Source of the DNA: Defluviitaleaceae bacterium
Lineage (GTDB): Bacteria > Bacillota > Clostridia > Lachnospirales > WQUN01
Length of the DNA: 63,214 nucleotides
Direction of reading: 5' to 3'
Assembly (NCBI GenBank): GCA_009788055.1
Contig: WQSG01000011.1
Span: 1-63,214, forward strand
Shown here: piece by piece, positions 1 to 7,808 of the stretch
How positions within the stretch are numbered: the first letter of the stretch is position 1
Layout of the letters: every line of letters begins with the position of its first letter
Translations under genes and position numbers: made by a program
Notes under the pieces: model-generated
Databases searched by the model: none
What the model was told of the DNA's origin: nothing
What the model saw: only the letters and a program-made list of their open reading frames with translations

Positions 1-84
1 ACGATTTTGGGGTTTAAATTAAAGTTTTTGATTGAACTTTTTTCAAAAAGTTCATGGGGTTTGGGGCAACGCCCCAAGGTTTTA
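1..84. repeat. Modular palindromic repeat R1 (right part, cut by window edge)
   Basis: Right half of the R-family element. A 'TTAAAGTTTTTG' tract is followed by a GAACTTTTTTCAAAAAGTTC hairpin, then GGGGCAACGCCCC and an AAGGTTTTAA end. The left arm, if present, lies outside the window. It precedes the two-component operon; I saw no convincing -35/-10 pair between it and the response regulator. Confidence 0.75.
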
Positions 85-167
85 ATGTTTTGCAACAGCC
101 CCTTTTTTTGCATAACACAACTTAGACACAACTCTGTGGTAAAATAAAACCACGGGTGGTGCGGTAA

Positions 168-821
168 ATGCTTAACATCTTAATTGTGGAAGACGAGTAC
201 GCGATTGCAAATTTAATAAACACGTATTTAAGCGGTGAAGGGTACCGCTGTTTTTGTGCATTTGACGGAAAGGAAGCGGCAGACCGCATAGAAGAAGAAA
301 ACTACGACCTAATCCTTCTGGACATAATGTTGCCGCAGATTGACGGCTACGAATTACTGGAATACATAAAGCCCCTTGGAACGCCTGTTATATTTATAAC
401 GGCGCGGGGCGCGGTGAACGACAGAATAAAAGGGCTAAAACTGGGCGCGGATGACTACCTCGTTAAGCCATTCCAGATAGGGGAGCTTTCTGCGCGGGTG
501 GAGGCGGTTCTGCGCCGTTACGGCAAAAGCGAGAAGCAACTGGTTTTCGGTGATGTTCTAATCAACACAGAGTCTCGCCAAGTTACAAAAAACGGTTGCG
601 CAATCGACCTAACCGTAAAAGAATTTGACCTTTTGGTGGAACTGGTGCGCAACAAAAATGTAGCCCTGTACCGCAACCGCCTATACGAAAAAGTTTGGAA
701 CGAAGAATTTATTGGCGAAACCCGCACCTTGGATTCCCACATACAACGCCTACGCCGAAAATTGCAATGGGAAGACAATATAAAAACCGTCTTCCGCATC
801 GGCTACAGGCTGGAGGGCTAA
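168..821 (+). CDS. Response regulator, OmpR/PhoB family
   Basis: Cytoplasmic DNA-binding half of a two-component system, 217 aa. Receiver domain at about 1-115 with acidic pocket E8/D9, phosphoacceptor D52 (LLDIML), T78 and K100 (VKPF). Winged-helix effector domain at about 125-217, ending in the usual RRKL...RIGYRL signature. Length and architecture are standard. One nucleotide separates its stop from the ATG of the downstream histidine kinase, so the pair is translationally coupled and should work together. The RBS is weak (GGTGGT). The stimulus cannot be read from the sequence; the third gene of the operon is an envelope protein, which suggests an envelope signal (inference). Confidence 0.95.
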   Translation: MLNILIVEDEYAIANLINTYLSGEGYRCFCAFDGKEAADRIEEENYDLILLDIMLPQIDGYELLEYIKPLGTPVIFITARGAVNDRIKGLKLGADDYLVKPFQIGELSARVEAVLRRYGKSEKQLVFGDVLINTESRQVTKNGCAIDLTVKEFDLLVELVRNKNVALYRNRLYEKVWNEEFIGETRTLDSHIQRLRRKLQWEDNIKTVFRIGYRLEG

Positions 822-822
822 C

Positions 823-2139
823 ATGAAACTTTACGCGAAATTTTTTATGTGTGCCGCGATTGTTATAAGTGCCGCGCTTTTGCTTTCGGGGTACTTGCTT
901 ATTACGTCTTCGCATGAGGGGGCGTTGGCGCGGGAGAAAGAACGTGCGGCAAATCAGTTTAGGTATGGCAGATTCACGGTGCAGGCAGATATTTTTTCGC
1001 CCGAGCCGTTTAGGTTTGCCGCGCTTCTGGACGAAAGCGGGCAGGTGGTTTTCTCCAATTTTCCGCAAGAAAAAGGATTCTCTTTAATGGAAACCGTTTC
1101 GGGGAATAACTACGCAATGCGGTTTGAAAACATCGGCGGCGCGGTGCATATTGTGGTGTGCGGACGGGCGGCGGGGAAGTATCTGTTTACCGCAAGCGAC
1201 ATAAGCGGCGTTATCGCCCACCGTCAACAAATGTTGCAAAATTTTGCAGGGATATATTTTTTCACGCTGGTTCTGGGCATGGTTCTTATGCTGATTTTTT
1301 CGGTGATTATCGTGCGGCCCGTTAAAAAAATGAACACGGTTGCCGCAAAAATTGCGCAGGGAAATTACCGCGAACGCTTACAATTTTACGGCAGGGACGA
1401 AATAGGCGAACTGGCGCACAGTTTTAATTTGATGGCGGAAGCCATAGAGGGCAAAATAAACGAACTGCAAGACACCGCCCGTCGAAAAGAAGAGTTTGTA
1501 GCAAACTTCGCCCACGAGCTAAAAACGCCGCTAACATCCGTGATTGGTTACGCAGATATGATTTACCAAAAAAATCTGCCGCCGCAACAGGTCAAGGACG
1601 CGGCAAGTTATATTCTAAACGAGGGATTGCGGCTGGAATCGCTAGCGTTAAAGCTAATGGATTTGACCGTGCTAAAGCGGCAGGAGTTTATCATGGAAGA
1701 ACTAAACGCACAAGAGCTTTTTGAAAACATATCCCAAAGCCTAAAACCCATGCTTAACAAACACGGCGCAACGCTTAATCTGCACATACAGCCCGCGACC
1801 ATTCGCGTAGAGTATGATTTATTCAAAACACTTATTTTCAACCTGATTGATAACGCGGTGAAAGCCGACGGCAAAAAAATTGATATCATTGGAACGCGGC
1901 ACGGCGAAAAATACGCCATAACCGTAGCCGACAACGGACGCGGCATCCCCGCAAGGGAGCTTACAAAAATAACCGAAGCATTTTACACGGTGGACAAGTC
2001 CCGTTCCAACGGCGCGGGGATTGGCCTAACCCTTGCGGAAAAAATTGCAGAAATCCACGGCAGTAAATTGCTTTTTGAAAGCACTGTAAAAGTCGGCACG
2101 GTTGTCACAATCTCATTGGAGGCTGATTTTGATGAATAA
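823..2139 (+). CDS. Sensor histidine kinase (HAMP-HisKA-HATPase)
   Basis: Membrane sensor kinase, 438 aa. TM1 at about 8-28, an extracytoplasmic sensor of about 110 residues without a recognisable domain, TM2 at about 143-165, HAMP at about 164-217, HisKA with H231 in FAHELKTPLTS, and HATPase_c with N-box N340/N344 (FNLIDNAVKAD), G1 box D370-G372-G374 and G2 box GAGIGL at about 397-402. All catalytic residues are present. It starts 1 nt after the response regulator stop and its last 8 nt overlap the next gene's start, so three genes form one operon. Predicted to phosphorylate D52 of its neighbour. Confidence 0.95.
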   Translation: MKLYAKFFMCAAIVISAALLLSGYLLITSSHEGALAREKERAANQFRYGRFTVQADIFSPEPFRFAALLDESGQVVFSNFPQEKGFSLMETVSGNNYAMRFENIGGAVHIVVCGRAAGKYLFTASDISGVIAHRQQMLQNFAGIYFFTLVLGMVLMLIFSVIIVRPVKKMNTVAAKIAQGNYRERLQFYGRDEIGELAHSFNLMAEAIEGKINELQDTARRKEEFVANFAHELKTPLTSVIGYADMIYQKNLPPQQVKDAASYILNEGLRLESLALKLMDLTVLKRQEFIMEELNAQELFENISQSLKPMLNKHGATLNLHIQPATIRVEYDLFKTLIFNLIDNAVKADGKKIDIIGTRHGEKYAITVADNGRGIPARELTKITEAFYTVDKSRSNGAGIGLTLAEKIAEIHGSKLLFESTVKVGTVVTISLEADFDE

Positions 2140-2533
2140 AAAATATGTACTAACCGCCGTGGGAATAATAATCGCGCTTATTATTCCCGTGGGAGGGTGG
2201 GCATTTACGCGCCGTTTAATGGACGCGGAACACAACCGATTACTTGCTGGCGTTACGTATTTCTATGCGGAAACGCCCGCACGCGACAGTTCCGCCGCCG
2301 CCACACAAGAAAACGAAATCCACATTGCGGTAAACAGCGAACTACTGGAACAGCGCGGAAAATTACAAGACGGCATGGTGATGATACCTTTCCACGCAAT
2401 CGCCTACGCCTTGGGCGAAACGCCCGCCGCCCAACCGGAGTTCACCACCGTCCGCGAATTAGTAGACTACTTCGGCACGGATATAAGCTGGAATGCCGAC
2501 ACGCAAACCATTTATATCATGTGTGTGGATTAG
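2132..2533 (+). CDS. Membrane-anchored small stalk-domain-like protein
   Basis: 133 aa. Start chosen at 2132 because an ATTGGAGG ribosome site lies 9 nt upstream and the ATG overlaps the kinase stop. One N-terminal membrane anchor (about 5-24), then an extracytoplasmic region whose C-terminal half carries part of the stalk (copper-amine-oxidase-N-like) fold: MVMIPFHAIAYALGE, then TVRELVDYFGTDISW and TIYIM. The same motif order occurs in the 70-aa gene at 3489, so the two are related. Co-translation with a histidine kinase suggests an accessory sensor or an output of the system (inference). The full-length domain is not visible. Confidence 0.75.
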   Translation: MNKKYVLTAVGIIIALIIPVGGWAFTRRLMDAEHNRLLAGVTYFYAETPARDSSAAATQENEIHIAVNSELLEQRGKLQDGMVMIPFHAIAYALGETPAAQPEFTTVRELVDYFGTDISWNADTQTIYIMCVD

Positions 2534-2540
2534 TGATTAA

Positions 2541-2731
2541 GTTCTCGGGGCTCTGCCCCGAACCCCGCAAGCCTTTAAAAAGGCTTGACCCAAACTTTAA
2601 CATGGACTAGCGATAAACAACGTTGCAATCATAAAATCGCGCATTCGCGCGATTTTAAGTTAAAGTTTCCGGGGGGTTCGGGGGCGGTGCCGTTCGCGGT
2701 AAACCGCTCACTTCATTGCCCCCGAGAACTT
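2541..2731. repeat. Modular palindromic repeat R2
   Basis: Full-length R-family element starting 8 nt after the stop of the preceding gene. Modules in order: GGGGCTCTGCCCC hairpin, GCAAGCCTTTAAAAAGGCTTG hairpin, ACCCAAACTTTAAC, the tract GGACTAGCGATAAAC (reverse orientation of the TATCGCTAGTCC seen in most copies), a central palindrome of the type AAAATCGCGC/GCGCGATTTT, GTTAAAGTTT, and a G-rich arm closing with CCCCCGAGAACTT. It also contains a GCCGTTCGCGGTAAACCGCTC insert shared only with R3. Confidence 0.85.
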
Positions 2732-2740
2732 CACCCGTGT

Positions 2741-3100
2741 TCACATTTCTTTATGGTATTTATCCATCAAAAATGTGAATACAAGAAGGCTTGAAATATT
2801 TGCGGCAACCATTGAGCCCCAGATTAGAACATCGGCCTGCCGCGCCATAAAGAATGGCAGTAACGCGGAATAGACAAGAATCATGTAATTAAAGGCCTTG
2901 GCTTTTGCCTTGTTTGCGATGGCGATATTGCGCTCGTCTTTTTCTTCAATTTCCAGTTGCTTTATAAGGTCGGGGTTTTTCTTTTTCGTATGGCGGACGC
3001 GGGCGTAAACGTAAATGCAGCATAGTAAACTTGCGGCAATGCCCACAAGCACAGCCGGCAGATATATGCCGGGCAGAAAATTTTGTAAGGCTTGTATCAT
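2741..3100 (-). CDS. Small integral membrane protein next to XRE regulator
   Basis: 119 aa with one TM near the N-terminus (about 12-32), a charged cytoplasmic stretch with the motif EEKDERN at about 52-58, and two more TMs (about 70-90 and 93-112). The EKDERN motif followed by NKAKAKA is typical of small Firmicutes membrane proteins encoded beside YozG-like XRE regulators (established pattern; family number not claimed). Its ATG overlaps the regulator stop by 4 nt, so the two are co-translated. The function is unknown; the regulator may control the pair. Confidence 0.75.
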   Translation of the reverse strand: MIQALQNFLPGIYLPAVLVGIAASLLCCIYVYARVRHTKKKNPDLIKQLEIEEKDERNIAIANKAKAKAFNYMILVYSALLPFFMARQADVLIWGSMVAANISSLLVFTFLMDKYHKEM

Positions 3101-3315
3101 TTTTTCTCCTCCTCACCTTCGCTGTAGATGAAAATTTCTTCGATGCTTTTCCCAAAATGCCTTGCGATTTTGAAAGCCAAAACAATTGACGGGTTATACC
3201 GCCCGTTTTCCAGCGAGCCTATTGTTTGCCGCGAGACTTCCAGCACGGCGGCAAGTTCCTCTTGCGTTACGGAGTTTTGTTTTCGTATTTCTTCCAGTCT
3301 GTTTTTCACACGCAC
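3097..3315 (-). CDS. XRE-family helix-turn-helix regulator (YozG-like)
   Basis: 72 aa, almost entirely one HTH_3/XRE domain (residues 5-60). The recognition region reads VTQEELAAVLEVSRQTIGSLE, followed by NGRYNPSIVLAFKIARHF, characteristic of the small YozG/YgzD-type regulators. The acidic/lysine C-terminal tail overlaps the start of the membrane protein gene by 4 nt. It is divergent from the stalk-domain genes at 3489, so it may act on the shared 170-bp intergenic region. Confidence 0.9.
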   Translation of the reverse strand: MRVKNRLEEIRKQNSVTQEELAAVLEVSRQTIGSLENGRYNPSIVLAFKIARHFGKSIEEIFIYSEGEEEKK

Positions 3316-3412
3316 ATCCCCTCATGGAAAGTTTGCTTTGCATTTTTAATATACCACAAGAAAATAAAATGTCAAGCACGCTTTCCATTTATTCCAAAAA
3401 AATTTACAACTA

Positions 3413-3456
3413 TGTCACAACTCATACGCAAGTGTGACAAATGCCCGCGCTATAAT
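3413..3456 (+). promoter_or_regulatory. Inverted repeat overlapping a likely promoter
   Basis: TGTCACA (3413-3419) and TGTGACA (3433-3439) form a 7-bp inverted repeat with a 13-bp spacer, directly upstream of a TATAAT -10 box at 3451-3456. No good -35 box lies at 17 bp, so an activator or repressor binding the inverted repeat is plausible; the XRE protein encoded divergently is the obvious candidate. The strong RBS of the 70-aa gene follows. Confidence 0.4.
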
Positions 3457-3488
3457 TTCCCCATCATCAACAGAGAGGAGGTACACGA

Positions 3489-3701
3489 ATGAAAACACTA
3501 ATTGTAAACGGAAATGTTTTGGAGCAAAACGTTGTTGTGCAGGAAAACATACTAATGTTGCCGTTCCGCGCAGTGGCGGAAGCCTTAGGCGAAACGGTTT
3601 GCGCGGCAGATTCGCTTGTTACCGTACGCGAATTTATAGAGCATTTTGCAGTGGATATCCTGTGGGATTTCCACACATTATCGCTGATTATCACAGGCTA
3701 G
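3489..3701 (+). CDS. Short stalk-domain-like protein, 70 aa, no signal peptide
   Basis: 70 aa with a strong GAGGAGG ribosome site. It consists of little more than the second half of a stalk domain: ILMLPFRAVAEALGE, then TVREFIEHFAVDILWD and SLIITG. It lacks a signal peptide and the usual VNG/VPVR first half seen in the next gene, so it may be a cytoplasmic offshoot or a decayed copy. Closely similar to the C-terminal half of the protein at 2132. Separated by 14 nt from the following secreted stalk protein, probably co-transcribed. Confidence 0.65.
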   Translation: MKTLIVNGNVLEQNVVVQENILMLPFRAVAEALGETVCAADSLVTVREFIEHFAVDILWDFHTLSLIITG

Positions 3702-3715
3702 AAAGGTCAAATCTC

Positions 3716-4672
3716 ATGAAAAAATTTGTTCAAGCTGTGGCGTTTATGGTGTTTTTTGCCATTTTCGCCACGCCATATGTAGCCGCCGCAAGTGCGGATA
3801 TCAACCTAATCATCAACGGCGAACGGGCGGTATTTCCGCAACCGCCCGTTATCGTGGACGGCACAACCCTTGTTCCCGTGCGCGGCGTGTTTGAAACTCT
3901 CGGCTACCAAGTGGAATGGTTGCCCGCCGAGCGTTCTGCCCGCATTACAAACAGCCGCAACGAAATTTTAGCAACCGTCGGCAGTAACACGTTTTACACC
4001 AACGGAACAGCCCACAATTTAAACATCCCCGCGCAAATTATAAACGGAAGTACAATGTTGCCGTTCCGCGCATTGCTGGAAAGCGTAAACTACGCGGTAG
4101 ACTGGGACAGCGAAACCCGAACCATAATAATAACCACAGGCGAAACCACCACGCCGCCACAACCCACCACCCGCGATTTAATGCCAAACATGACATCCGC
4201 CACAACCACCGCAACCGCAGTGCAAGGCGCGGCGGGCTTGCCAATCGGCGCGGAAATATCCGTTCTGGAAACCGAAACCCACTTATTTGCGGAAATACTA
4301 ATCCCGCAGTACCGCACACACACCAACATTTTGCCGCTGTATCCCGTTTTCATAGAGTCCATTGTTGCGAACTACGGCGATAAAATCACCTTCGATGTAC
4401 GCGCCGGCGCAGGAAATCCCTTCTTCGGCTTCAGCACCTTCCGCTTCAACGATATGGCTTGTCAATCCACATGGGGGCAAACCATGGGCCAAAGCATCGA
4501 AGCGCGACATATGTACGACAGCTTCACATTCATGCTGGATTACCCCGCCTTCCTTCACCTAAGCACAAGCACCATGCAAATAGTAGATGATACCGCAGAC
4601 ACATGGGTTTTCGGCGGGGACTCCGTAACAACGTATTTGCGGGCGTATGTAGTTATTGAACGGGCAAGATAA
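3716..4672 (+). CDS. Secreted stalk (copper-amine-oxidase-N-like) domain protein
   Basis: 318 aa. Start at 3716 (MKKFVQ, GAAAGG upstream) gives a clean signal peptide of about 24 residues ending in AAAS. One complete stalk domain at about 28-130: INLIINGERAVF, TLVPVRGVFETLGYQVEW, MLPFRALLESVNYAVDWD, RTIIIT. A Thr/Pro linker at about 140-165 leads to a C-terminal domain of about 150 residues that I do not recognise. No LPXTG, SLH or TM anchor is visible. In Clostridia the stalk domain is an appended extracellular module and does not imply amine oxidase activity. Confidence 0.8.
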   Translation: MKKFVQAVAFMVFFAIFATPYVAAASADINLIINGERAVFPQPPVIVDGTTLVPVRGVFETLGYQVEWLPAERSARITNSRNEILATVGSNTFYTNGTAHNLNIPAQIINGSTMLPFRALLESVNYAVDWDSETRTIIITTGETTTPPQPTTRDLMPNMTSATTTATAVQGAAGLPIGAEISVLETETHLFAEILIPQYRTHTNILPLYPVFIESIVANYGDKITFDVRAGAGNPFFGFSTFRFNDMACQSTWGQTMGQSIEARHMYDSFTFMLDYPAFLHLSTSTMQIVDDTADTWVFGGDSVTTYLRAYVVIERAR

Positions 4673-4677
4673 AAAAT

Positions 4678-4895
4678 CGCGGGGGCGTTGCCCCCGCACC
4701 CCACGAACTTTTTTGAAAAAAAGTTCGACAAAAAACTTTAACTCTGAAAATCGCGTACGCGATTTTCAAGGAAATACGATATCGCTTATCGCTAGTCCAT
4801 GTTAAAGTTTGGGTCAAGCCTTTTTAAAGGCTTGCGGGGTTCGGGGGAGGTGCCGTTCGCGGTAAACCGCTCACTTCATTGCCCCGAGAACTTAA
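4678..4895. repeat. Modular palindromic repeat R3
   Basis: Full-length R element starting 5 nt after a stop codon and ending 1 nt before the ABC exporter stop on the other strand, i.e. between convergent genes. It shows a GGGGGCGTTGCCCCC hairpin, GAACTTTTTTGAAAAAAAGTTC, a central GAAAATCGCG/CGCGATTTTC palindrome, TATCGCTAGTCC, CAAGCCTTTTTAAAGGCTTG and a CCCCGAGAACTTAA end. It shares the GCCGTTCGCGGTAAACCGC insert with R2. Confidence 0.85.
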
Positions 4896-4896
4896 A

Positions 4897-7098
4897 CTAA
4901 CAATCCCTGCTACTCTTTCGCTGAGCCATAACAAGGTCGTAGTAGATGCCCTTTTTCTTCAGGAGTTCGGAGTGTGTGCCGACTTCTGCAACGCCTGCCT
5001 CTTTGCTTAGGACAACAAGGCGGTCGGCGTTGCGCAGGGTGGAAAGGCGGTGTGCAATTGCGATTGTGGTGCGGCCTTTGGTGATGCGGGAAAGGGAGTC
5101 TTGAATGATTGCCTCGGTTTCTACGTCGAGGGAAGATGTTGCTTCGTCCAGAATTAAGATATCCGGGTTTTTGATTATAGCGCGGGCAATTGCAAGCCGT
5201 TGGCGTTCGCCGCCGGAAAGGGATTGCCCGCCCTCTCCTATGAGGGTGTTGTAGCCGTCGGGGCTTTGGGTGATAAAATCGTGGGCGTTTGCGGCTTGTG
5301 CGGCGGCAATTACTTCTTCAAGGGTTGCGCCGTGTTTGCCGTAGGCGATGTTCTCGAAAAATGTGCCCGCAAAAAGAAAGCTGTCTTGGAAAACCACGCC
5401 CATATTTTCGTGCAAATGGGTGGGCGACATTTTGCGGATATTGGTTTCGTTTATGGTAACGCGACCGTTGTTTGGGTCGTACAAGCGCATGGCAAGATTA
5501 ATCAGCGTGGACTTGCCCACACCGGATTTACCAACCAAACCAATCATTTCGCCCGGCTGAATTTCAAGGTTTATGCCTTTTAAAACGGGTTCGTAAGATT
5601 TGTAGCCGAAGTGTACATTTTCGTATGCAACTTTGCCCGCAATGGGTACGTTTTGCGGTTTTGCGTTCTCTTTCATTTCGCTTTCTTCGTCTAAAAGTTC
5701 AAAGACTTTTACCATGCTTGTGGTGGTATTTGCCATCCAGCGCGGCACGTTTACAAGCCAACGAAGCGGCTCATAAATTGCCCACAGATACATAGTAAAC
5801 AGCACCATCACGCCAAGGGAAATACTGCCGTTAAGCACCATCCATCCGCCAACGAACAGTATTAAAAATTCACCCATGCCAATTAAAAAACCCATGGGCG
5901 GGAACATCAAGCCCCAAAGGACTTCGTTTTGGGAAGAAATTTCTGCAAGGTCGCGGTTGGCGCGTGAAAATTTTTCTATCTCGCGCTTTTCGTTACCGAA
6001 AGATTTTACGGTGCGGATACCCTTGATAATGTCGTGCAAAATGGAATTTACCCGTGAAGATTTCCGCCATTGCCGCTCGAAACGGGCGTGCAAGATTTTC
6101 TGGAAAGCCCACAAAATAAGCGCGACCAGCGGCACGGGAATGAGAATAAGAAGCGTAAGCCGCCAATCGGTGAAAAACAGAATCACCGCCGCAATTGTGA
6201 ACATCAAAATCATTTCCAGCACCCAGCGGGCAAGGTCTGTTAGAAATTCGCCAACGGTGTCTGTGTCGTCCATTATTCGGCGGATTAAATCGCCCGGGGT
6301 TCGCTTCGCAAACAGCGTCATGGAGTGGCTTTGCAGTTTTTCGTATACTTCCGCCCGCATATCCGCCATTACGGAAATGGTTGCGCGGTTAAAACGCCTC
6401 GCCGCAATAATCGTTACACCTTCGCCGAAAATGCGCGAAAGCAACAACGCGCCCGCAAACACCAAAATCTGGGCCCACGTACCATACGGAATGCCGCCCT
6501 GCGGTTCAAGGTGACGGTCAATCAATTGCTGCATGATAATGGGCGGCACAAGAAACGCTGCAAGCGTAAGCGCGTTAAAAATTTGCGACAGTGTTACCGT
6601 TTTTGCATAGGGTTTCAGAAACCCCAGTGCGCGTTTAATCACGCTGAATTTGTTATAGCAGAACACGCACACGCTTATCTCTTCGGGCAGGGGTCTGCCG
6701 CATTTTTCGCAGATTACTTTTTCCGCTTCTTCCGGAAATGCCGCTTCCCCCGTTTGGATGTAGTAGTTCACAATTTTGCAAAACTCGCCCGCTTGTTTTA
6801 GCCCGCTCATGCTGAAACGGCAGAGGACGCGGTCGGGGGTAGAACAAGGTCGTGGGGACTCCGTCCCCACACCCCTGCAAGGGGACAAGTCCCCTTCACC
6901 CCTGTCATATTTTACGAAAACAAGCCCGCAACCTATTCCGGGTTGAACTTTGGCTTCTTTTATGTCATGCGCGGGGAAGGAGAACTTCTCTTCGCCGTTT
7001 TCTTCCGCACGGATTGTGCCGTCTGCGGAAAAAATGAGTTGCCCCATGGCGGGATTCATTTGCAGGTTTAGGTCGTATTCTAAAATAAATTTGTTCAT
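4897..7098 (-). CDS. ABC exporter half-transporter with N-terminal zinc ribbon
   Basis: 733 aa. Residues 1-110 form a small beta-rich domain, followed by a zinc ribbon (C130-x2-C133, C144-x2-C147), six TM helices at about 165-450 and an ABC ATPase at about 485-725 with Walker A VGKSGVGKS (about 522-530), signature LSGGE (627-631) and Walker B ILILDEAT (about 647-654). The paralogue at 12808 has the same plan, so the two probably form a heterodimeric exporter; DUF1854 encoded between them fits the known DUF1854-linked ABC type. Odd: residues about 65-90 are encoded by a fragment of the R repeat, absent from the paralogue. Its ATG overlaps the upstream flavodoxin stop by 4 nt. The substrate is unknown. 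Confidence 0.9.
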   Translation of the reverse strand: MNKFILEYDLNLQMNPAMGQLIFSADGTIRAEENGEEKFSFPAHDIKEAKVQPGIGCGLVFVKYDRGEGDLSPCRGVGTESPRPCSTPDRVLCRFSMSGLKQAGEFCKIVNYYIQTGEAAFPEEAEKVICEKCGRPLPEEISVCVFCYNKFSVIKRALGFLKPYAKTVTLSQIFNALTLAAFLVPPIIMQQLIDRHLEPQGGIPYGTWAQILVFAGALLLSRIFGEGVTIIAARRFNRATISVMADMRAEVYEKLQSHSMTLFAKRTPGDLIRRIMDDTDTVGEFLTDLARWVLEMILMFTIAAVILFFTDWRLTLLILIPVPLVALILWAFQKILHARFERQWRKSSRVNSILHDIIKGIRTVKSFGNEKREIEKFSRANRDLAEISSQNEVLWGLMFPPMGFLIGMGEFLILFVGGWMVLNGSISLGVMVLFTMYLWAIYEPLRWLVNVPRWMANTTTSMVKVFELLDEESEMKENAKPQNVPIAGKVAYENVHFGYKSYEPVLKGINLEIQPGEMIGLVGKSGVGKSTLINLAMRLYDPNNGRVTINETNIRKMSPTHLHENMGVVFQDSFLFAGTFFENIAYGKHGATLEEVIAAAQAANAHDFITQSPDGYNTLIGEGGQSLSGGERQRLAIARAIIKNPDILILDEATSSLDVETEAIIQDSLSRITKGRTTIAIAHRLSTLRNADRLVVLSKEAGVAEVGTHSELLKKKGIYYDLVMAQRKSSRDC
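6829..6906. repeat. R-family repeat fragment (R4) inside a coding region
   Basis: About 78 bp within the ABC exporter gene, containing GGGGACTCCGTCCCC, a CAAGGGGACAAGTCCCCTT hairpin and an AAGGTCG boundary. It is nearly the reverse complement of R10 and of the left arm of R11. The length is a multiple of three and no stop results, so it adds about 26 residues (rich in Gly, Pro, Ser, Arg, Cys) to the N-terminal domain. Confidence 0.8.
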
Positions 7099-7808
7099 GA
7101 GGTTGCTCCCTGTTCATACACTTCTTGCGGCAGAACCGATTTTTCAAGTTCGGCAAGGGTTTTGGGTTTGATTTCGCCTGCGGCAAACTCTTTGCCTGCG
7201 CGGGCTATGATTGCCAAGTGGCTGTGTAACAGGGATTTTAGACCTTCCCATTCATCCGCGCCCATTTGCACCCCTTGCGGCATTTCTTTCATGTTTACGG
7301 CTTGAAAAAGCTCGCCCTGCCCGCAGAAAATGAAAGTATCAACGTCCATGCGGCTGAACATTGCAACAACGGCATCGTAATTTCCCTTGTGCGTCCAAAA
7401 GCCACAGCCGGATATCACAATATGCCGCTGATGGCTTAAATCGTAGCGGTAGGGGTGGTCGCCGGATTCTGTTCCGGGTGTCATTTCCGGCAAATTCATG
7501 GGCAGTTGGCGGTCTATAAGGGTTTTAAGTCCGCCGGGTACGCTGTAATAGTACAGCGGGAAAGACCAAATAATCACATCTGCGGCAATCAGTTTTGGCA
7601 AAATTTCGTCCATATCATCTTTGATTACGCATTCGCCCGGGGTATCGCGCCAGCACCCGAAACATCCGATACAGTTTTCAATTTTTTGCTTGGAAACAGA
7701 AATAATTTCCGCGTCGCTCCATCCTGCGCCGTCCAAAAATGCGCGGGTAAGAACCATTGTGTTGCTTTGCTCGTCCTTGGGAGAGCCGTTGATTACAAGA
7801 ATTTTCAT
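7095..7808 (-). CDS. NAD(P)H-dependent flavodoxin-type oxidoreductase
   Basis: 237 aa. Start at 7808 because AGGAG lies 7 nt upstream and the first residues MKILVINGSPK form the usual flavodoxin phosphate-binding strand-loop. The motif NCIGCFGCW at about 49-57 with following GxCxxxDD is typical of WrbA/iron-sulfur-flavoprotein-like multimeric flavodoxins; FPLYYYSVPG follows. Cytosolic FMN enzyme reducing small molecules; substrate unknown. Overlaps the neighbours on both sides by 4 nt, so it belongs to the tightly packed minus-strand operon. Confidence 0.85.
   Translation of the reverse strand: MKILVINGSPKDEQSNTMVLTRAFLDGAGWSDAEIISVSKQKIENCIGCFGCWRDTPGECVIKDDMDEILPKLIAADVIIWSFPLYYYSVPGGLKTLIDRQLPMNLPEMTPGTESGDHPYRYDLSHQRHIVISGCGFWTHKGNYDAVVAMFSRMDVDTFIFCGQGELFQAVNMKEMPQGVQMGADEWEGLKSLLHSHLAIIARAGKEFAAGEIKPKTLAELEKSVLPQEVYEQGATS

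Noticed and set aside
2585-2794. Small ORF over R2
   Set aside because: It lies within the palindromic repeat and the convergent gene; repeat-derived frames like this recur at every R element.
3716-4672. Copper amine oxidase activity for the stalk-domain proteins
   Set aside because: Only the small N-terminal-type domain is present; none of the catalytic domain or the topaquinone tyrosine region is seen.
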